Assembly (NCBI GenBank): GCA_022059125.1
Contig: JAEUWY010000002.1
Span: forward strand, 992,001-1,056,000
DNA: 64,000 nucleotides
Source: Corynespora cassiicola
Taxonomy: Eukaryota > Ascomycota > Dothideomycetes > Pleosporales > Corynesporascaceae
Direction of reading: 5' to 3'
The first letter of the stretch is position 1; each line of letters opens with the position of its first letter. The translations under genes and the position numbers were made by a program. The notes under the pieces are model-generated. The model was given only the letters and a program-made list of their open reading frames with translations. It ran no database searches and had not been told where the DNA came from. This document shows positions 45,973 to 56,789 of the stretch, piece after piece.

Positions 45973-46800
45973 ATGTCTGGTCCCTATCTCCACGGTCACC
46001 ACGCATCCGTCCTCCGCTCGCACAGCTGGCGCACCGTCGATAACTCCGCCCCCCATCTGATACCTTATCTCAACGATACACCTACCAAAATTCTTGATGT
46101 AGGCTGTGGTCCAGGAACCATCAGCGTGGATCTTGCTTCGCGCATTCCGCATGGTTTCGTCTACGCCATCGACCCATCCGCCGACGTCATCGAGAAAGCA
46201 AGAAAACACGCTGAAGAGAAAGGGGTTACAAACGTGCGGTTCGAAGTCGGAGACATATTCAAGTGGCAAGAACTAGATGAGGTCAAAGAAGGTACATTCG
46301 ATATTGTGCACGCACATCAAGTGCTGCAGCACCTGCAGGATCCACTGGGCGCCATGAAAGAGATGAAGCGCCTTACCAAACCCGGCGGCATCGTTGCTGT
46401 ACGGGACGTGGACTACTCGGCCATGATATGGTATCCGGAGATTGAGGGAATGCAGAAGTGGCAGGATCTATACCTCTCCGTTGCAAAAGGCCTCAACTGC
46501 GATCCGAACATTGGCAAGCGACTACATGCTGTCGCCATGGAAGCCGGGTTTCCGAGGAGCGATATTGATGCCAGTACACATACGTGGACTTTCAGTACAC
46601 CGGAAGAAAGGGCGTGGTGGTGTGGCCTGTGGGCGGACCGAACGGTGCAGAGCGACTACAAGAAAAAGGCTCTAGACAGCGGCTTTGCGACCGAAGAAGA
46701 CCTCCACAGAATCTCCGAGACCTGGAGGGAATTAGAGAAGAGGGAGGATGGGTGGTTCGCGGTTATCAACGGCCAGGTCGTTTGTCATGTCCGAGCCTAG
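45973..46800 (+). CDS. SAM-dependent class I methyltransferase
   Basis: A single exon of 275 residues. Motif I is KILDVGCGPGTISVDLA, followed by the acidic residue after strand 2 (YAIDPSADVIEKA) and FDIVHAHQVLQHLQDP (motif II region). The pattern is that of the UbiE/COQ5-like small-molecule methyltransferases, common in fungi; the substrate cannot be read from the sequence. The ATG begins MSGPYLHGHHASVLRSHSWR, the usual start for the fungal group. The protein would be cytosolic. No neighbours suggest a pathway. Confidence 0.9.
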   Translation: MSGPYLHGHHASVLRSHSWRTVDNSAPHLIPYLNDTPTKILDVGCGPGTISVDLASRIPHGFVYAIDPSADVIEKARKHAEEKGVTNVRFEVGDIFKWQELDEVKEGTFDIVHAHQVLQHLQDPLGAMKEMKRLTKPGGIVAVRDVDYSAMIWYPEIEGMQKWQDLYLSVAKGLNCDPNIGKRLHAVAMEAGFPRSDIDASTHTWTFSTPEERAWWCGLWADRTVQSDYKKKALDSGFATEEDLHRISETWRELEKREDGWFAVINGQVVCHVRA

Positions 46801-47187
46801 CATACCCCTCTCCAAGATGCAGACCAGGTAGTAGTATTCAAGACAGCTTCTTCAAACACAAACCATTCGCCCTTCACATTTCCCTCACGCCAGCACTCTC
46901 CTAACAGCTGCAAAACGCAGACCATCCCACTCACAACTCCACCCACCCACCCAATCAAAGCCCCGCGCGCCGCTGCCGCGCGCGCGCCCGTCATCTGACA
47001 TAGGCATACATTAGCCCCTAGCTACCTTGCATGCGAAGACCCTTTCCTTTATCAACCCCACCACCCCGCTCCAAGCTTCAGCTATCACGACCTACGCGAC
47101 AATCTCACTCCACTCACATCCCACACATTTGCAAGCAAAATATTTGAGCCCTCTCTCTAGAAACTCTCACGCCCACTCCCCCCCAAA
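46801..47187. other. Intergenic region, promoter of the small Cys-rich gene
   Basis: 387 bp, C-rich on the plus strand near the 3' end. It holds the 5' leader of the small gene that starts at 47188. No other coding signal. Confidence 0.45.
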
Positions 47188-47367
47188 ATGCAGACCACCA
47201 TCGTCCTCGTCAACCAGCACGACAACAACTGCCCCAAGTGCGGCAGCAGCATCAGCGACGGCGGCAAGACTTGCGGATCTTGCGGCAGCGTGAGTCCCAC
47301 CCTTTTTTCTCTCTTCCGGCCACGCGGAAAGTCACGTACTGAGGATTTGCAGTCCTGCCCCGTCTAA
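47188..47367 (+). CDS. 38-residue Cys-rich zinc-ribbon/metallothionein-like protein
   Basis: Exons 47188-47289 and 47353-47367 (63-nt intron, phase 0, GTGAGT...GCAG) encode 38 residues. The protein has Cys at 15, 18, 29, 32 and 36 (CPKC, CGSC, then SCPV), i.e. two CxxC pairs about 11 residues apart, as in a zinc ribbon or small metal-binding protein. The N-terminus MQTTIVLVNQHDNN is free of Cys. The intact short frame, clean donor and acceptor sites and a C-rich leader (CCCCCCCAAAATG) support a real gene. A metal-binding role is inferred from the Cys pattern only. Confidence 0.65.
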   Translation: MQTTIVLVNQHDNNCPKCGSSISDGGKTCGSCGSVSPTLFSLFRPRGKSRTEDLQSCPV

Positions 47368-48165
47368 ATCATGGGCGCTTGAGCGAGGAGGTTCCAGGGA
47401 ATCAGGCTGTGGGTTTGCATTGGGATGGTTGGTTGCATGGACGGCGGGGTGCGGAGTTGATTACATTTCGGTCTTGTTGAGGGCTGAGGGGCTGCGGCTG
47501 CGGCTGCGGCTGCGGCTGGGTGTTTGGTCGGGGTTTTCACGGCGAGACATATGATCGGAGTGATTTAGGGAATGTGATACTTGTTTTCCACTTTGCACAC
47601 TCAGAGTTGTGATGGTTGGGGATCCTGATGGAGTTGGGCTCAGCCTCATTAGGGTCCGTGCACGATCCGTAGAGAAAGTCGCCGGTGAGGCGGGACTTGT
47701 CTTGAGTGGGGCCCGCGTTATCCGGGACTGCAGCTCTTTTATTTGGATTCCAACAACTATGAGGGAGTAGTCAAATCTTTCAGGGATGATTATGTGTTAG
47801 GCTTTGTGCAATGCTAATCGGGGGTTTACCCAGGGCAACCATCATCATACGCGCTCCGGAAGCAAGTCCTGAAGCAATCAACCTAGCCTAAATCCAATTA
47901 GCGTATCCGCTCGAGCACGTGGACTCGCTCCAACAGCCATGTGGACAGAGCAGCGGAGTCTGGGACAAGCTGCAATAGCTATAGGAATCGGAAGTTTGGA
48001 GAAAATTAATGTTTCGAAATCAATCAGGTCTGTAGTCGAACAGCTGAAGGTAGTAAAGCTTGAAAAGCTTATTAATGTCAAGCCCCAGAGGTGCTGCCAC
48101 ACCATACCGACCTCGTCTTTGCCGATAACCCATGCTCACCATGATATTCGTCTTCCAGTCTCCAA
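47368..48165. other. Intergenic region between convergent genes
   Basis: The 3' flank of the small Cys-rich gene and that of VPS5. It holds a GCTGCG repeat and AT-rich DNA. No gene found. Confidence 0.45.
47491..47514. repeat. (GCTGCG)4 hexanucleotide repeat
   Basis: Four tandem copies of GCTGCG in intergenic DNA. No function is visible. Confidence 0.75.
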
Positions 48166-50345
48166 TCAGGACTTAGCGTTAGATCGACGGCGAGCACCCT
48201 CCGCGATGGCTTGCTCGATCTGGGCCCTGGCCTCTTCCCTACTAATACCAAATTCCCTGCACATGTGTTGAAAAGAATCATCGATCCAGGCATCCCTAGG
48301 ATGACACAAATGGTTAGCACAAGTAGCGAGGGTAGTAATTCGGTATATATTATTAGGGTGAGGTGTATTCACTCCTCAATCTCTCGTGTAGCCTCCGCTG
48401 CAGCCCTCGCGTCCGATGTCTCCGAATCTTGGGTGTCTGGCCGATCGTTCGATGTGCTCGGATCAGTGGGCGACGCAACGACGCCAGCCGGGGGAATAAA
48501 AGTCTCGCCGTCCTCTGTGTCAAGCTGCATGAGGAAGGTCTCCCAAATTTCGATAAGCTGCAAACTGTCAGTATACCTTCGCGTTGAAATGACCATTGAA
48601 CTTCACCTCTTTCTGTGCTTCGACGGCGCTCTCGAGATATGTCTCTACGCCGGACTTGAAGTCTTCAACCTTTTCCCTTTCGAAACGCTCCAGCTCGCCT
48701 CTCATCAAGCGGCCCATGTCCTCGAACAGAAGACGCGCCTGATGAACCTTGCGCTCGGCATCAGCGACGTCGGCACTCAACTGGTTCAGGCGGTCTTGCT
48801 GTGACCTGCCTTGTCGCAATAGCTTGTCCTGTGTGGCCTTGCGCTTTTGGAGCTCAGACTCAGCCGAATGCCACGAGTGGTAGGCCTTTTGTCGCTGTTG
48901 GAATGCCTGCTTGACCGACCCGATGAGGCGAATGTACTCATCGATGACGATACCAAGAGTCAGGACATCTTGCTGTGCTTGACGCTCATAAAGCTCGCGG
49001 ATGCGGATCTGGATGTCGGATAGGCTGTCAAGCGGGCCTGAAAGCGAGGGGGAGAGCTCGACGGTCGAAAGCGAGTGCAATGAGGCAGAAAAATCTCCGC
49101 ATGCTTCTGCGAGTCCCTTGCGCTGGGCCACAACCGTATCCGTGGCCTTTAGTAGAGCTTTGAGTTGATTCTCCAAAGCATCAAGGTATACCTTGCGTTC
49201 GTGGAACCACTGTATGGTATTAGCTCATATACACGGATGGGGAAAAGCCAACTCATACATCGTCATGTTCAATAAATTTGCCAGTGCTCGAGCCGAGCAT
49301 GGAGCCAAACATCCCCTTGCTTTCTCCAAGACCGGGATCCTTGCGCTCCTTGTTCTTGATGTCGACATTGAAGGCTTCGCTCTCGAGGAATAGTTTCAAG
49401 TCGCTATCGTGTTGCAGTGTCTGGTGGGTGGCAATCTTGTTGAGCATGCGCTCGAGAGCAGCCCGTCTCGACTCGACAAAGTCGGCGTCGAAGCGACCAA
49501 CAGCTTGCTTCTCCGGGGGAGGGGGGACAATGATTCCGGGGTTATTGTTATGAAGCTGGGTATACAGCCACAGGAAATCGCGGTATCGGCGAGAAACGGT
49601 AAACTCGGAGTTGCGGTAGCCCTTGGATGTCGTCTTGGTAGTGACTGAATACTCGGTGTGGGAGCTGGTCAAGTCTCCAACCTTGTGCGGGTCGCCAACG
49701 TAGATGGTAAAGGTGGGTTTGGCTGCCTGCTCGACGCTCACGCTGGGCTGTGTTTGACGCTGGGGGGCAGCGCTTGCGGCGGGTTGAACAGGGGGAGGAA
49801 CTCGGGGCCCCTGGGAGGAGGGCTTGTCTTCGTCGTCGTCGTCAAGGTTGACCGAATCCATCATGCCACGCAGCGACGACGTAGAGGTGCCGGGGGTAGG
49901 GCGCGGGCTCCGCGAGGGAGCCTCCTTCTGCGGGGGTGCAGGCGGGGCTTCTGGACCTGATGGCGGAGTGGCAGCCCCCAGAGGGCCCAGCGGGTCGTCT
50001 ACAGCCTCGAGCTTGGTGGGTTGGGCGCCATAGTGTCGCCGGCGGGGGCCTCGACCTGCTGGCGAGCGCGGCGCGGCCGACACATTGGGCACAGTGCTTG
50101 CCGTTGCCGTCGATGCAGAAAGAGATTCTATATCCCGTCAATATTCCGGGGCGACTGCGACTATGCGACGAAACTGGGGGACATACCAGGTTCGGCGCTG
50201 TCATCTTGAGCTATCTTGGGCACGTTCTGCGCCGGGGCCGAATTCGAGGGCACATCTACAGTCGGTTAGCAAGAGGCGGCGTCGTGAATTACATGACCGT
50301 TTACTGACCTCCCCACGGCGAGCTTCCTTCGTCTCCGAGATCCAT
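48166..50345 (-). CDS. VPS5: Retromer sorting nexin Vps5 (SNX-BAR)
   Basis: Exons 50345-50309, 50255-50187, 50127-49259, 49209-48607, 48557-48373 and 48295-48166 (introns 53, 59, 49, 49 and 77 nt) encode 630 residues. The N-terminus is Pro-rich and disordered. The PX domain has KPTFTIYVGDPHKVGD and SRRYRDFLWLYTQL (phosphoinositide-binding Arg/Tyr) and PPPPEKQAVGRF. The BAR domain follows as long charged helices (KVYLDALENQLKALLK to ESAVEAQKE). Vps5 with Vps17 deforms endosome membranes in retromer recycling. The fifth exon can also be read to a TGA at 48371-48369 if the last intron is retained, giving 588 residues. The final exon is consistent in phase and helical, but its membership in the family is my inference. 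Confidence 0.9.
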
Positions 50346-51063
50346 TGCGGGGCGTGGTGTGGAGCTGCGAGCTTGTCGTAGAGGTGAAGTTGCGCTCCAG
50401 GCGACGTCCAACCGCATCATCCAACTCTTGGCACTCGGCCCGCTGTCGGTTCGCTAGTCCGACTGGGTGGTTCTCGACCACTCAGCCATGTCTATCCGCT
50501 TCGGCGGTTCTACATTTGCAGCATTCGTGGGGCGATCAACACCGTCTGCTTGGATAGTTTCATGGCCATTCTTCCCTGCCTTCTTTATTATATTCCATGG
50601 CGACTGGAGACTTGAGCACCATGCCTACACCCACGTATCGGAAACAACGGAAACAACGGAAACAACGGTACCAGCAGCGATCTATTTCCGAAAAAGCAAT
50701 TCATCTCTTTCCGCCTTAGACTATTATGCGGTCGACCTTCGTGGCCTACTCTTAAGTTCTCTTGTTACGCTGCGCTTGTATGTAAAATCGCAGCCTTAGC
50801 GTCAATTTACAGGCATCCGCCATCTCCATCCACTTCTATGTTGGCTGGGACATGGATCAATTTCTATATTAGCCATCAAAAAGCCTAGTTGAAATTTCCC
50901 CCCTTCGAGACGGCCAGTTCTACCTTTCCTACCGTACTCATTTAGTGCAATTCCAGAGAACCACAGAAGACAACCAAGAAGACTTTTCTCTAAGCATACT
51001 TTCCATAACTAAAAAGTCTCTATCTGCAGGGTATCTCCTCACCCGTTATTCTATCAACTCTGC
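50346..51063. other. Intergenic region, VPS5 promoter and thioesterase 3' flank
   Basis: About 0.7 kb with a 9-mer tandem repeat (GGAAACAAC). No supported gene; a 110-codon plus-strand frame is random. Confidence 0.45.
50640..50666. repeat. (GGAAACAAC)3 tandem repeat
   Basis: Three tandem 9-mers in the VPS5 upstream region. No function is visible. Confidence 0.8.
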
Positions 51064-51719
51064 TTACAATACTGGCACCCCAACAACCGCCTTCTGATGC
51101 TCACACGTATAGCACACCTTCCCATCCTCACCCCTAATCACGCCCGTTGTCATGCCCAACCTCTTCCCCAAGTGCACCACCTGACTCTCTATGGTAATCT
51201 TGGATCCCACTGGCGCAGGCCTCAAGTAGGTGCAATTGAGGGTGCGCGAGACGTGGCCCATGTCCCAGAAGCCGGGGCTCGAGGCGGCCATGATGGCGGT
51301 CGAAGTGCAAATGTCGAAGATGAGGGCGACGGCGCCGCCGTGGAGGTTTGCTGCCATATTGCACATGGACGACGGGATAGTGAGGCTCCAGACCACGGTT
51401 GCTGCGTGCGGGTTGGCGGGGGTTGGGGAGAAGACGGCGGATTCAAGGTGCATGAGGGAGCGCAGCTCGGTGTCGTGGTTCTATGAGGGGTTTGTTAGAA
51501 GGAGAAATATTGTAGATGAGTTTAATAGCAAGATATGATTATGAATGGGTTGTTTGTAAGGCCAATAGTGAGGACATCCGCGTGGGGTGATGAATGCTAT
51601 CAATGAGTACGTACCTCATCGTATTGAGCCGCCATTTCCATCCATTGTTTGACCTTTTCAAGAGCGGACAGGTCATCCGTCACAGTTGGGGGTGTGAACT
51701 TGGGCTTAGAGTCTGACAT
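51064..51719 (-). CDS. Hotdog-fold thioesterase (PaaI/4HBT type)
   Basis: Exons 51719-51615 and 51480-51064 (134-nt intron, longer than usual) encode 173 residues. The hotdog signature appears as NLHGGAVALIFDICTSTAI, with the His-Gly-Gly and Asp of the PaaI/THEM group, followed by VSRTLNCTYLRPAPVGSKI and MTTGVIRGEDGKV. Such enzymes hydrolyse acyl-CoA thioesters; many are mitochondrial or peroxisomal. The N-terminus MSDSKPKFTPPTVTDDL has no clear targeting signal. The substrate is unknown. Confidence 0.88.
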
Positions 51720-52152
51720 GCCGGGCAAAGATGATATATTTGCACGTGTTACGGCAGAGCAGCGGCAGAGTACGGCTACGACAGTGAGGAATGAGAGCTC
51801 TGGGAAGGAAAAGAAGCTGTCTAACCAAGAAATCTATCGCGTCACATCGAGGAGCAACAAGAGAGAGGATGAATCGCAAAAGTATACGCGCTATCCATCT
51901 CACTCCCTGCAAATCGCTGGGGCGACGCAGCCGACGTCGTCCCCTCGCTCCCCACGAACCTCGGCCCAGCCCTAGCTCCTCCACCCACACGCATCTATCC
52001 CATACCATCCCTGCATCCCTGCATCCCGCTCATCGCGCTAAGCCCCATCTGTCCCAACGCCAAATCTTTCTCGCGAACCTCCGCAACCACACCGCACTTC
52101 GCGAGCTCCAAGTCGCGCACCTACACCACAGCCACACGGCCAATCGCAGAAA
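51720..52152. other. Divergent promoter region, thioesterase and mitochondrial protein
   Basis: 433 bp between divergent start codons. C-rich on the plus strand just before the downstream ATG. No TATA box obvious. Confidence 0.4.
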
Positions 52153-52873
52153 ATGGAGTCCTCCACCATCTTGCGCACCCTCCTGCGCAGCCCCCCTCCC
52201 TCCCGAACCCTCTTGACCCTAGCTCTCCGCCCCCAATCGCGCTTCTTCGCCCTCGCAGCCGCCCTCCCGCACACACCCACCCGCCACATCTCCACGCCGC
52301 GCATCCTCCAGCCCTCCTTCTGGCGCGACATGATCCCCCGCCCCCTACGCCCGGGGTCCTCCGAGAACACAATTACAGCGGCCCAGCCAGACCAGCCGAA
52401 AGCGAAGAAGGAGTGGAATCCCGCAACGCCGTACATTATCCTGGCCATGCTGGTGGGGAGCCAGGCGATCCAGACGCTGTGGTTGAAGCAGGAGCGGAGT
52501 CGGGATTTGCGCCGCGCCGAGGCGAAGATTGGGGTGTTGAGGGAGGTGATTGAGCGGGTGCAGAGGGGGGAGGATGTGGATGTGGAGAAAGTGCTGGGTA
52601 GTGGGGTGGAGGGGGAGGAGGAGGAGTGGACGCAGGGTGAGTTTATGCGGGTTTCTTCTTGTTTGGGTAAGGAAGGGGATTGGGGCTAACGGATTGGCAG
52701 TGCTAAAGGATATTGAGGAAGAAGAGCTTTTGTTTCAGAGCAAGAAGCAGAGGAGGGCTGCGAGGAGAGCCGCAGAGGTTGAGGGAGAGAAAGAAAAGGT
52801 TGAGGAGGCTCAGGAGATTGTTGATGATGGAAAGGCCAAGGTGGAGACGATCGATGGTGCAAAGTTCTACTGA
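52153..52873 (+). CDS. Mitochondrial single-span protein, DUF5321-like
   Basis: Exons 52153-52636 and 52701-52873 (64-nt intron) encode 218 residues. The first 60 residues are Arg/Ser/Pro-rich and lack acidic residues (MESSTILRTLLRSPPPSRTL), a presequence. A single hydrophobic segment lies in NPATPYIILAMLVGSQAIQT. A charged helix follows (LRRAEAKIGVLREVIERVQR), then an acidic and Lys/Arg-rich tail ending IDGAKFY. The layout fits a fungal mitochondrial inner-membrane family of unknown function that I recall as DUF5321. The family name should be treated as tentative. Confidence 0.75.
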
Positions 52874-53392
52874 GAAGCTATATTATGGGGTGTACGACCA
52901 CGACGTGTAATACTATACGAAGGAGTTGGAGCACAAGTGAACACGAGGAGCCAATAGGGCAAGTTCAGAGCTTAGGCGTCAAGTCAGGACAAAGAGAGGC
53001 CTAGCAGGATGAGGACCTGCGAGGATGCCGAGTCTGAACGATGCTTGCTACGCCCATGGCCGAATACTAGTACACAAAACTTACTAGACACGGGGGGGAA
53101 CGACGGTCATCAAGGGAAATAGAAAAGCTTTGGCATCGTAGTTGTAAAAATTATCTTAATCTATAAATTTGACCAATAGTACTCACTTGGTCACACCAAC
53201 CATATGCTGACCCTTGCCCCTACATCTGCATGTGTTGTCACCAGCCCTTTTGCCAAGATAGGGTAATCAGTGCATCTAGTACTCAGCTGTTCAGAACACC
53301 ACAAGGCTAAGCAAACCAAACATCACACACAAGTACCTCTTAACTATCTGAAGAACTCCTGTGACCGAAATACGATCTCGCATCCCATCAAT
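52874..53392. other. Intergenic region upstream of the VWA-protease gene
   Basis: 519 bp holding the 3' flank of the mitochondrial gene and the promoter of the next. AT-rich toward the right. No other coding signal. Confidence 0.45.
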
Positions 53393-55714
53393 ATGACATC
53401 AGTCACTTCTCCCAACTCCAGCCAGGCTAGCAAGGTCGACCATCCCGACGAGGCTGATAGCACCACGACGGCCTTAGTCGGCTGCCTCCTAGACGTATCC
53501 GGCTCCATGAAGCAGGTCCTCGAAACCGGAACGGGCGACGAACAAGCCATTGAGCGCTTTCAAGCCGTACTCGATGCCGCACTCGATCTCGCAGAAGCAG
53601 AGAAGCGACAAGACCCCGATGCGTTAATGTTCATTGGAGCATTCGGATTGAACAATGAGCACACTCCTGTGGTGGATTTATGCTGACTTATAGATTCAAT
53701 CGTCTCTGACACGCACAATGGGCAGAACGGGCACGAAAGGCTCGTGGACTTGGCTTGCAAGAACAGTGTTGCATATGTGAAAGAGTACATCTATTCGAAG
53801 CTTACTGAACAGGAAGCTCATATTGTGGAACGATATCTCCAAAGACATGAAGATGAGATTCCAAAGTTTGTAAGCGCTATACCGCCTCCAGAGCAGCTTG
53901 CAGCCATGGAAATAGCGGCTAAAACAGCTGTGGGAGGAGCAGCAGCGGCCGGTGCTACAGTCGGCTGTATGATTGGAGGTCCATTGTCCATTCTAGGCGG
54001 GCTTTTAGCCGGGATGAAAGGTGCAGATAGCACGGTACAATTAGCTAAAGAAGCCTCCGTTGAGGACTCAGAAGCTATGAAGATGGCGCGACAGATCTGT
54101 AAGAGTTGGATACATGATTTTGAACGGTTTACAACTCGCAATGTACCTGTGGTTATTTGTTTACTAAAGAAAATTCAAGAGAAGGCTAAATTGAGCAAGG
54201 ACGAAAACGAAGGCGCGCAAGAATTCAATTTATGGAATGAGCTCAAAAGGTATATATACGGTGCGACTCCCATGGTTTATGCACTGCGGAAAGCCAATGA
54301 AGAATTCAGCAAGTACCCAGGGGCAAAACAACGGGTACTTGTTATAGTTTCAGATGGGTTGGGGACGGATGGCGATCCACGACCATTGGCAGACGAAATC
54401 AGAAACGAGGGGATATACATTGCAAGCATATTCCTGAGTAATGACAGCTCTAAGCCTCGGCGCCAATTATTTGATCGACATCCCGAGGGCGATTTCAACG
54501 AAGGTCAGAAGATCCTTTTTGACATGGCGTCCAAGATGTCAGCCTTCATGCACCCGATACCCGTTCTGAATATCCTGGGCTGGGATGTCCCCATATCTGG
54601 AAAATGTGCCATGTTCACCTCTGTTTGTACTTCAGATGCGTTGGAAGAATTTTGCTTCCATCTTCTATCTGCACAATTCTACTCCTCGGATGTTCTGCTG
54701 GATATTATCGGTAAAGTTGATCTCGACGCCTATATCGACGACGAACATGTCCGCACGTGTACAACTCCATCTGACCAGGGTCAATCGGGAACGTGCTATG
54801 CTCACGCCGCGGCAGCAGTCATGTATATGGCACTCAAGCGAATTGTGGGACGCAAACGGGAAAAACCCTACATTGGTGGTGAACCAATATCAAGTGCCGG
54901 TGGGAATACCAGCAACTCTGTGGATATGAGACGTGATGCAGTTTCTAGCAACGATACAATTCCCGATGACGACCTGACCATCGCAAATATTCGAGAGGAT
55001 ATTCTGAAGAAATTCAAGCCTAATAATAAAGGACACAACATCCATGAAGTTCTCAAATGGGCGACAACAAAATATCGACCTCTCCAGTTCCAAGTTGTGA
55101 CCGAAGATGAGGCTCGTCAAGCGATTTTAGCCCGCCGGCCAGTATTGGCTACCTTCTCTTTATCCGGTCCAGCTTGGAAGCGGTTTAGCAGGTTTTTCAC
55201 GAATCCGAGGACTCGCAAAACAGTTCTTAGACTGGCGGATATGAAGCGCCATTTGTCGTTCATGCAAGACAGAGACATTGGAGGCCACGCAGTCGTACTA
55301 TATCGATGTGATCCGAACTCGTTGACATTTCTCAATTCGTGGGGAAGAGAGTGGGGAGATAATGGCACTTTCAGCATTGAGAGTGCCGAGGTGCTCAACC
55401 CTGTGGGCTCAACTGATTCCTATAACGTCAAGTTTTACGATGTGTTCTGGAAAGTGGAGAACTTGGACCCTGAAGAGATCCAAGCGTACCAAAATGGGGT
55501 AGATAAGAGGCTTGGTGAATTTCAGGGAAAGTATCCAAACCTTTGGAAGAGATGGGTCCAATGTCCGCTGTGCACAGAGAGTTCCCGCATAGAAGAGTTT
55601 AATGGGAACATTCGTGCTGCCCAATGCCCGAAATGCAACCATATATTCAAACCAGAGCCGGGGCATCTTATCCAGGCATTATATGCAAAAAATGGATTGG
55701 GTGGGGATGTATAG
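53393..55714 (+). CDS. VWA-like / papain-fold protease / zinc-ribbon protein, with an in-frame TGA
   Basis: One frame runs from ATG 53393 to 55714 (774 codons), broken only by TGA at codon 98 (53684-53686). The VWA-like half starts with CLLDVSGSMK (MIDAS Asp34, Ser36, Ser38) and continues with QRVLVIVSDGLGTDGDPRPL. It is split by an Ala/Gly-rich hydrophobic hairpin (TVGCMIGGPLSILGGLLAGM) that looks membrane-active. A papain-fold protease follows: DQGQSGTCYAHAAAA with Cys468, GGHAVVLYRC with His632 and LTFLNSWGREWGDNG with Asn648. The tail has a C-X2-C ... C-X2-C zinc ribbon (CPLC, CPKC). I do not recognise this combination. Without the first 98 codons the MIDAS is lost. It could be a pseudogene, a readthrough gene or a base error. 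Confidence 0.7.
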
Positions 55715-56408
55715 GAAACCTTGAATCATATTTCGATTACTTCAGTACCAACTCAAATGTCAATTCATTGATGATGATGATTTAGATTACTAGTAAGGTT
55801 GTACGTCAGGAGAATATAATTTGATGAATCATTCAGTCTCTTCCCCTACTTCCAGTCATATGTACTCCCAAAAACAAACATCTATGTTGAAACATAACTT
55901 TACTACTAATTTTGCAAGTCCTTAGAGACTATATTCATCATAATCCTGAATCAGAGTAATAAGTAAGGTAGATGAAAACTTCTGCTGCATATAAATTGCC
56001 TCGTCACAATTAGTGGTTTTGCATTAATCATGATATTTATTTGAAGCGCATCCATGGCACACAAGCGGCATGTGGCAAGGCCACTACGTTATTGCGGCAC
56101 AGCTTACCAGTGGGCTATCCATGCAGGCACAGATAGGTCACCGAATACAATTTTGACTGTATACTGCTGCATTATCGTTAAATTTTCAAAATATATATGC
56201 TTTCTGTGATTCAAAACACGTCCTCGAAGAACATTGCTGAGATCTTCAAGGATGCTAGTTTACAAAAGCAAGTCCTACGTCACCGTGACGCAGGGTACAA
56301 TCGAATTTCAGTACTACACTCTCGGATAAGGAAGCGCGCCACAGCTACAGGCCCCAAATCTAGTCCGCAAAATGGCGACCCATCCCCCCCCGGGCCACTC
56401 AAGTGTAA
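55715..56408. other. AT-rich intergenic region
   Basis: A low-GC stretch with no gene, between the VWA-protease gene and the FAD-oxidase remnant. No repeats stand out. Confidence 0.45.
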
Positions 56409-56789
56409 ATCCAGAATTTAATAGGGGAGGCCTGGGAATCGCACTGTGATGCAGACTATAGAGAGAGCCAGATCAGCTTCTGGTCGCTGTACTCAAAGAT
56501 CGAACCCGCCTGCATTGTGTGTCCCACATCTGCGAGCGAAGTGTCGACCATCTTGAAGACCCTTACAGATGCCGAACCGCAATTCGCTGTGCTCAGCGGA
56601 GGCCACACCCAATGGGTCGGTGCCAATAACATTCAAGGCGGAGTCACTACAGACTTGCAATATCTCAGCTGGACCAAGTATGACAAGGACACGGACACGG
56701 TTAATCTCGGTCTCGGCGTACGGTGGAAGGACGTCTTTGCTGAGCTGATGACGCACGGCCGAGTTGTGACTACGACGTCTCATTCCTAA
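56409..56789 (+). pseudogene. FAD-linked oxidase (PCMH) gene remnant
   Basis: An open frame of about 126 codons, without an ATG near its start, reads ESQISFWSLYSKIEPACI, then SGGHTQWVGANNIQGGVT and DTVNLGLGVRWKDVFAELMT. SGGH and the following segment match the FAD-binding PCMH fold of fungal oxygen-dependent FAD-linked oxidoreductases, in which the His carries the flavin. It stops at 56787-56789 after VVTTTSHS, long before the substrate domain. It is truncated at both ends, so it is a relic. Its stop codon overlaps that of the photolyase gene on the other strand. Confidence 0.75.

Noticed and set aside
45724..46269. 181-codon minus-strand frame overlapping the methyltransferase start
   Set aside because: The plus strand has a clear SAM motif in the same DNA.
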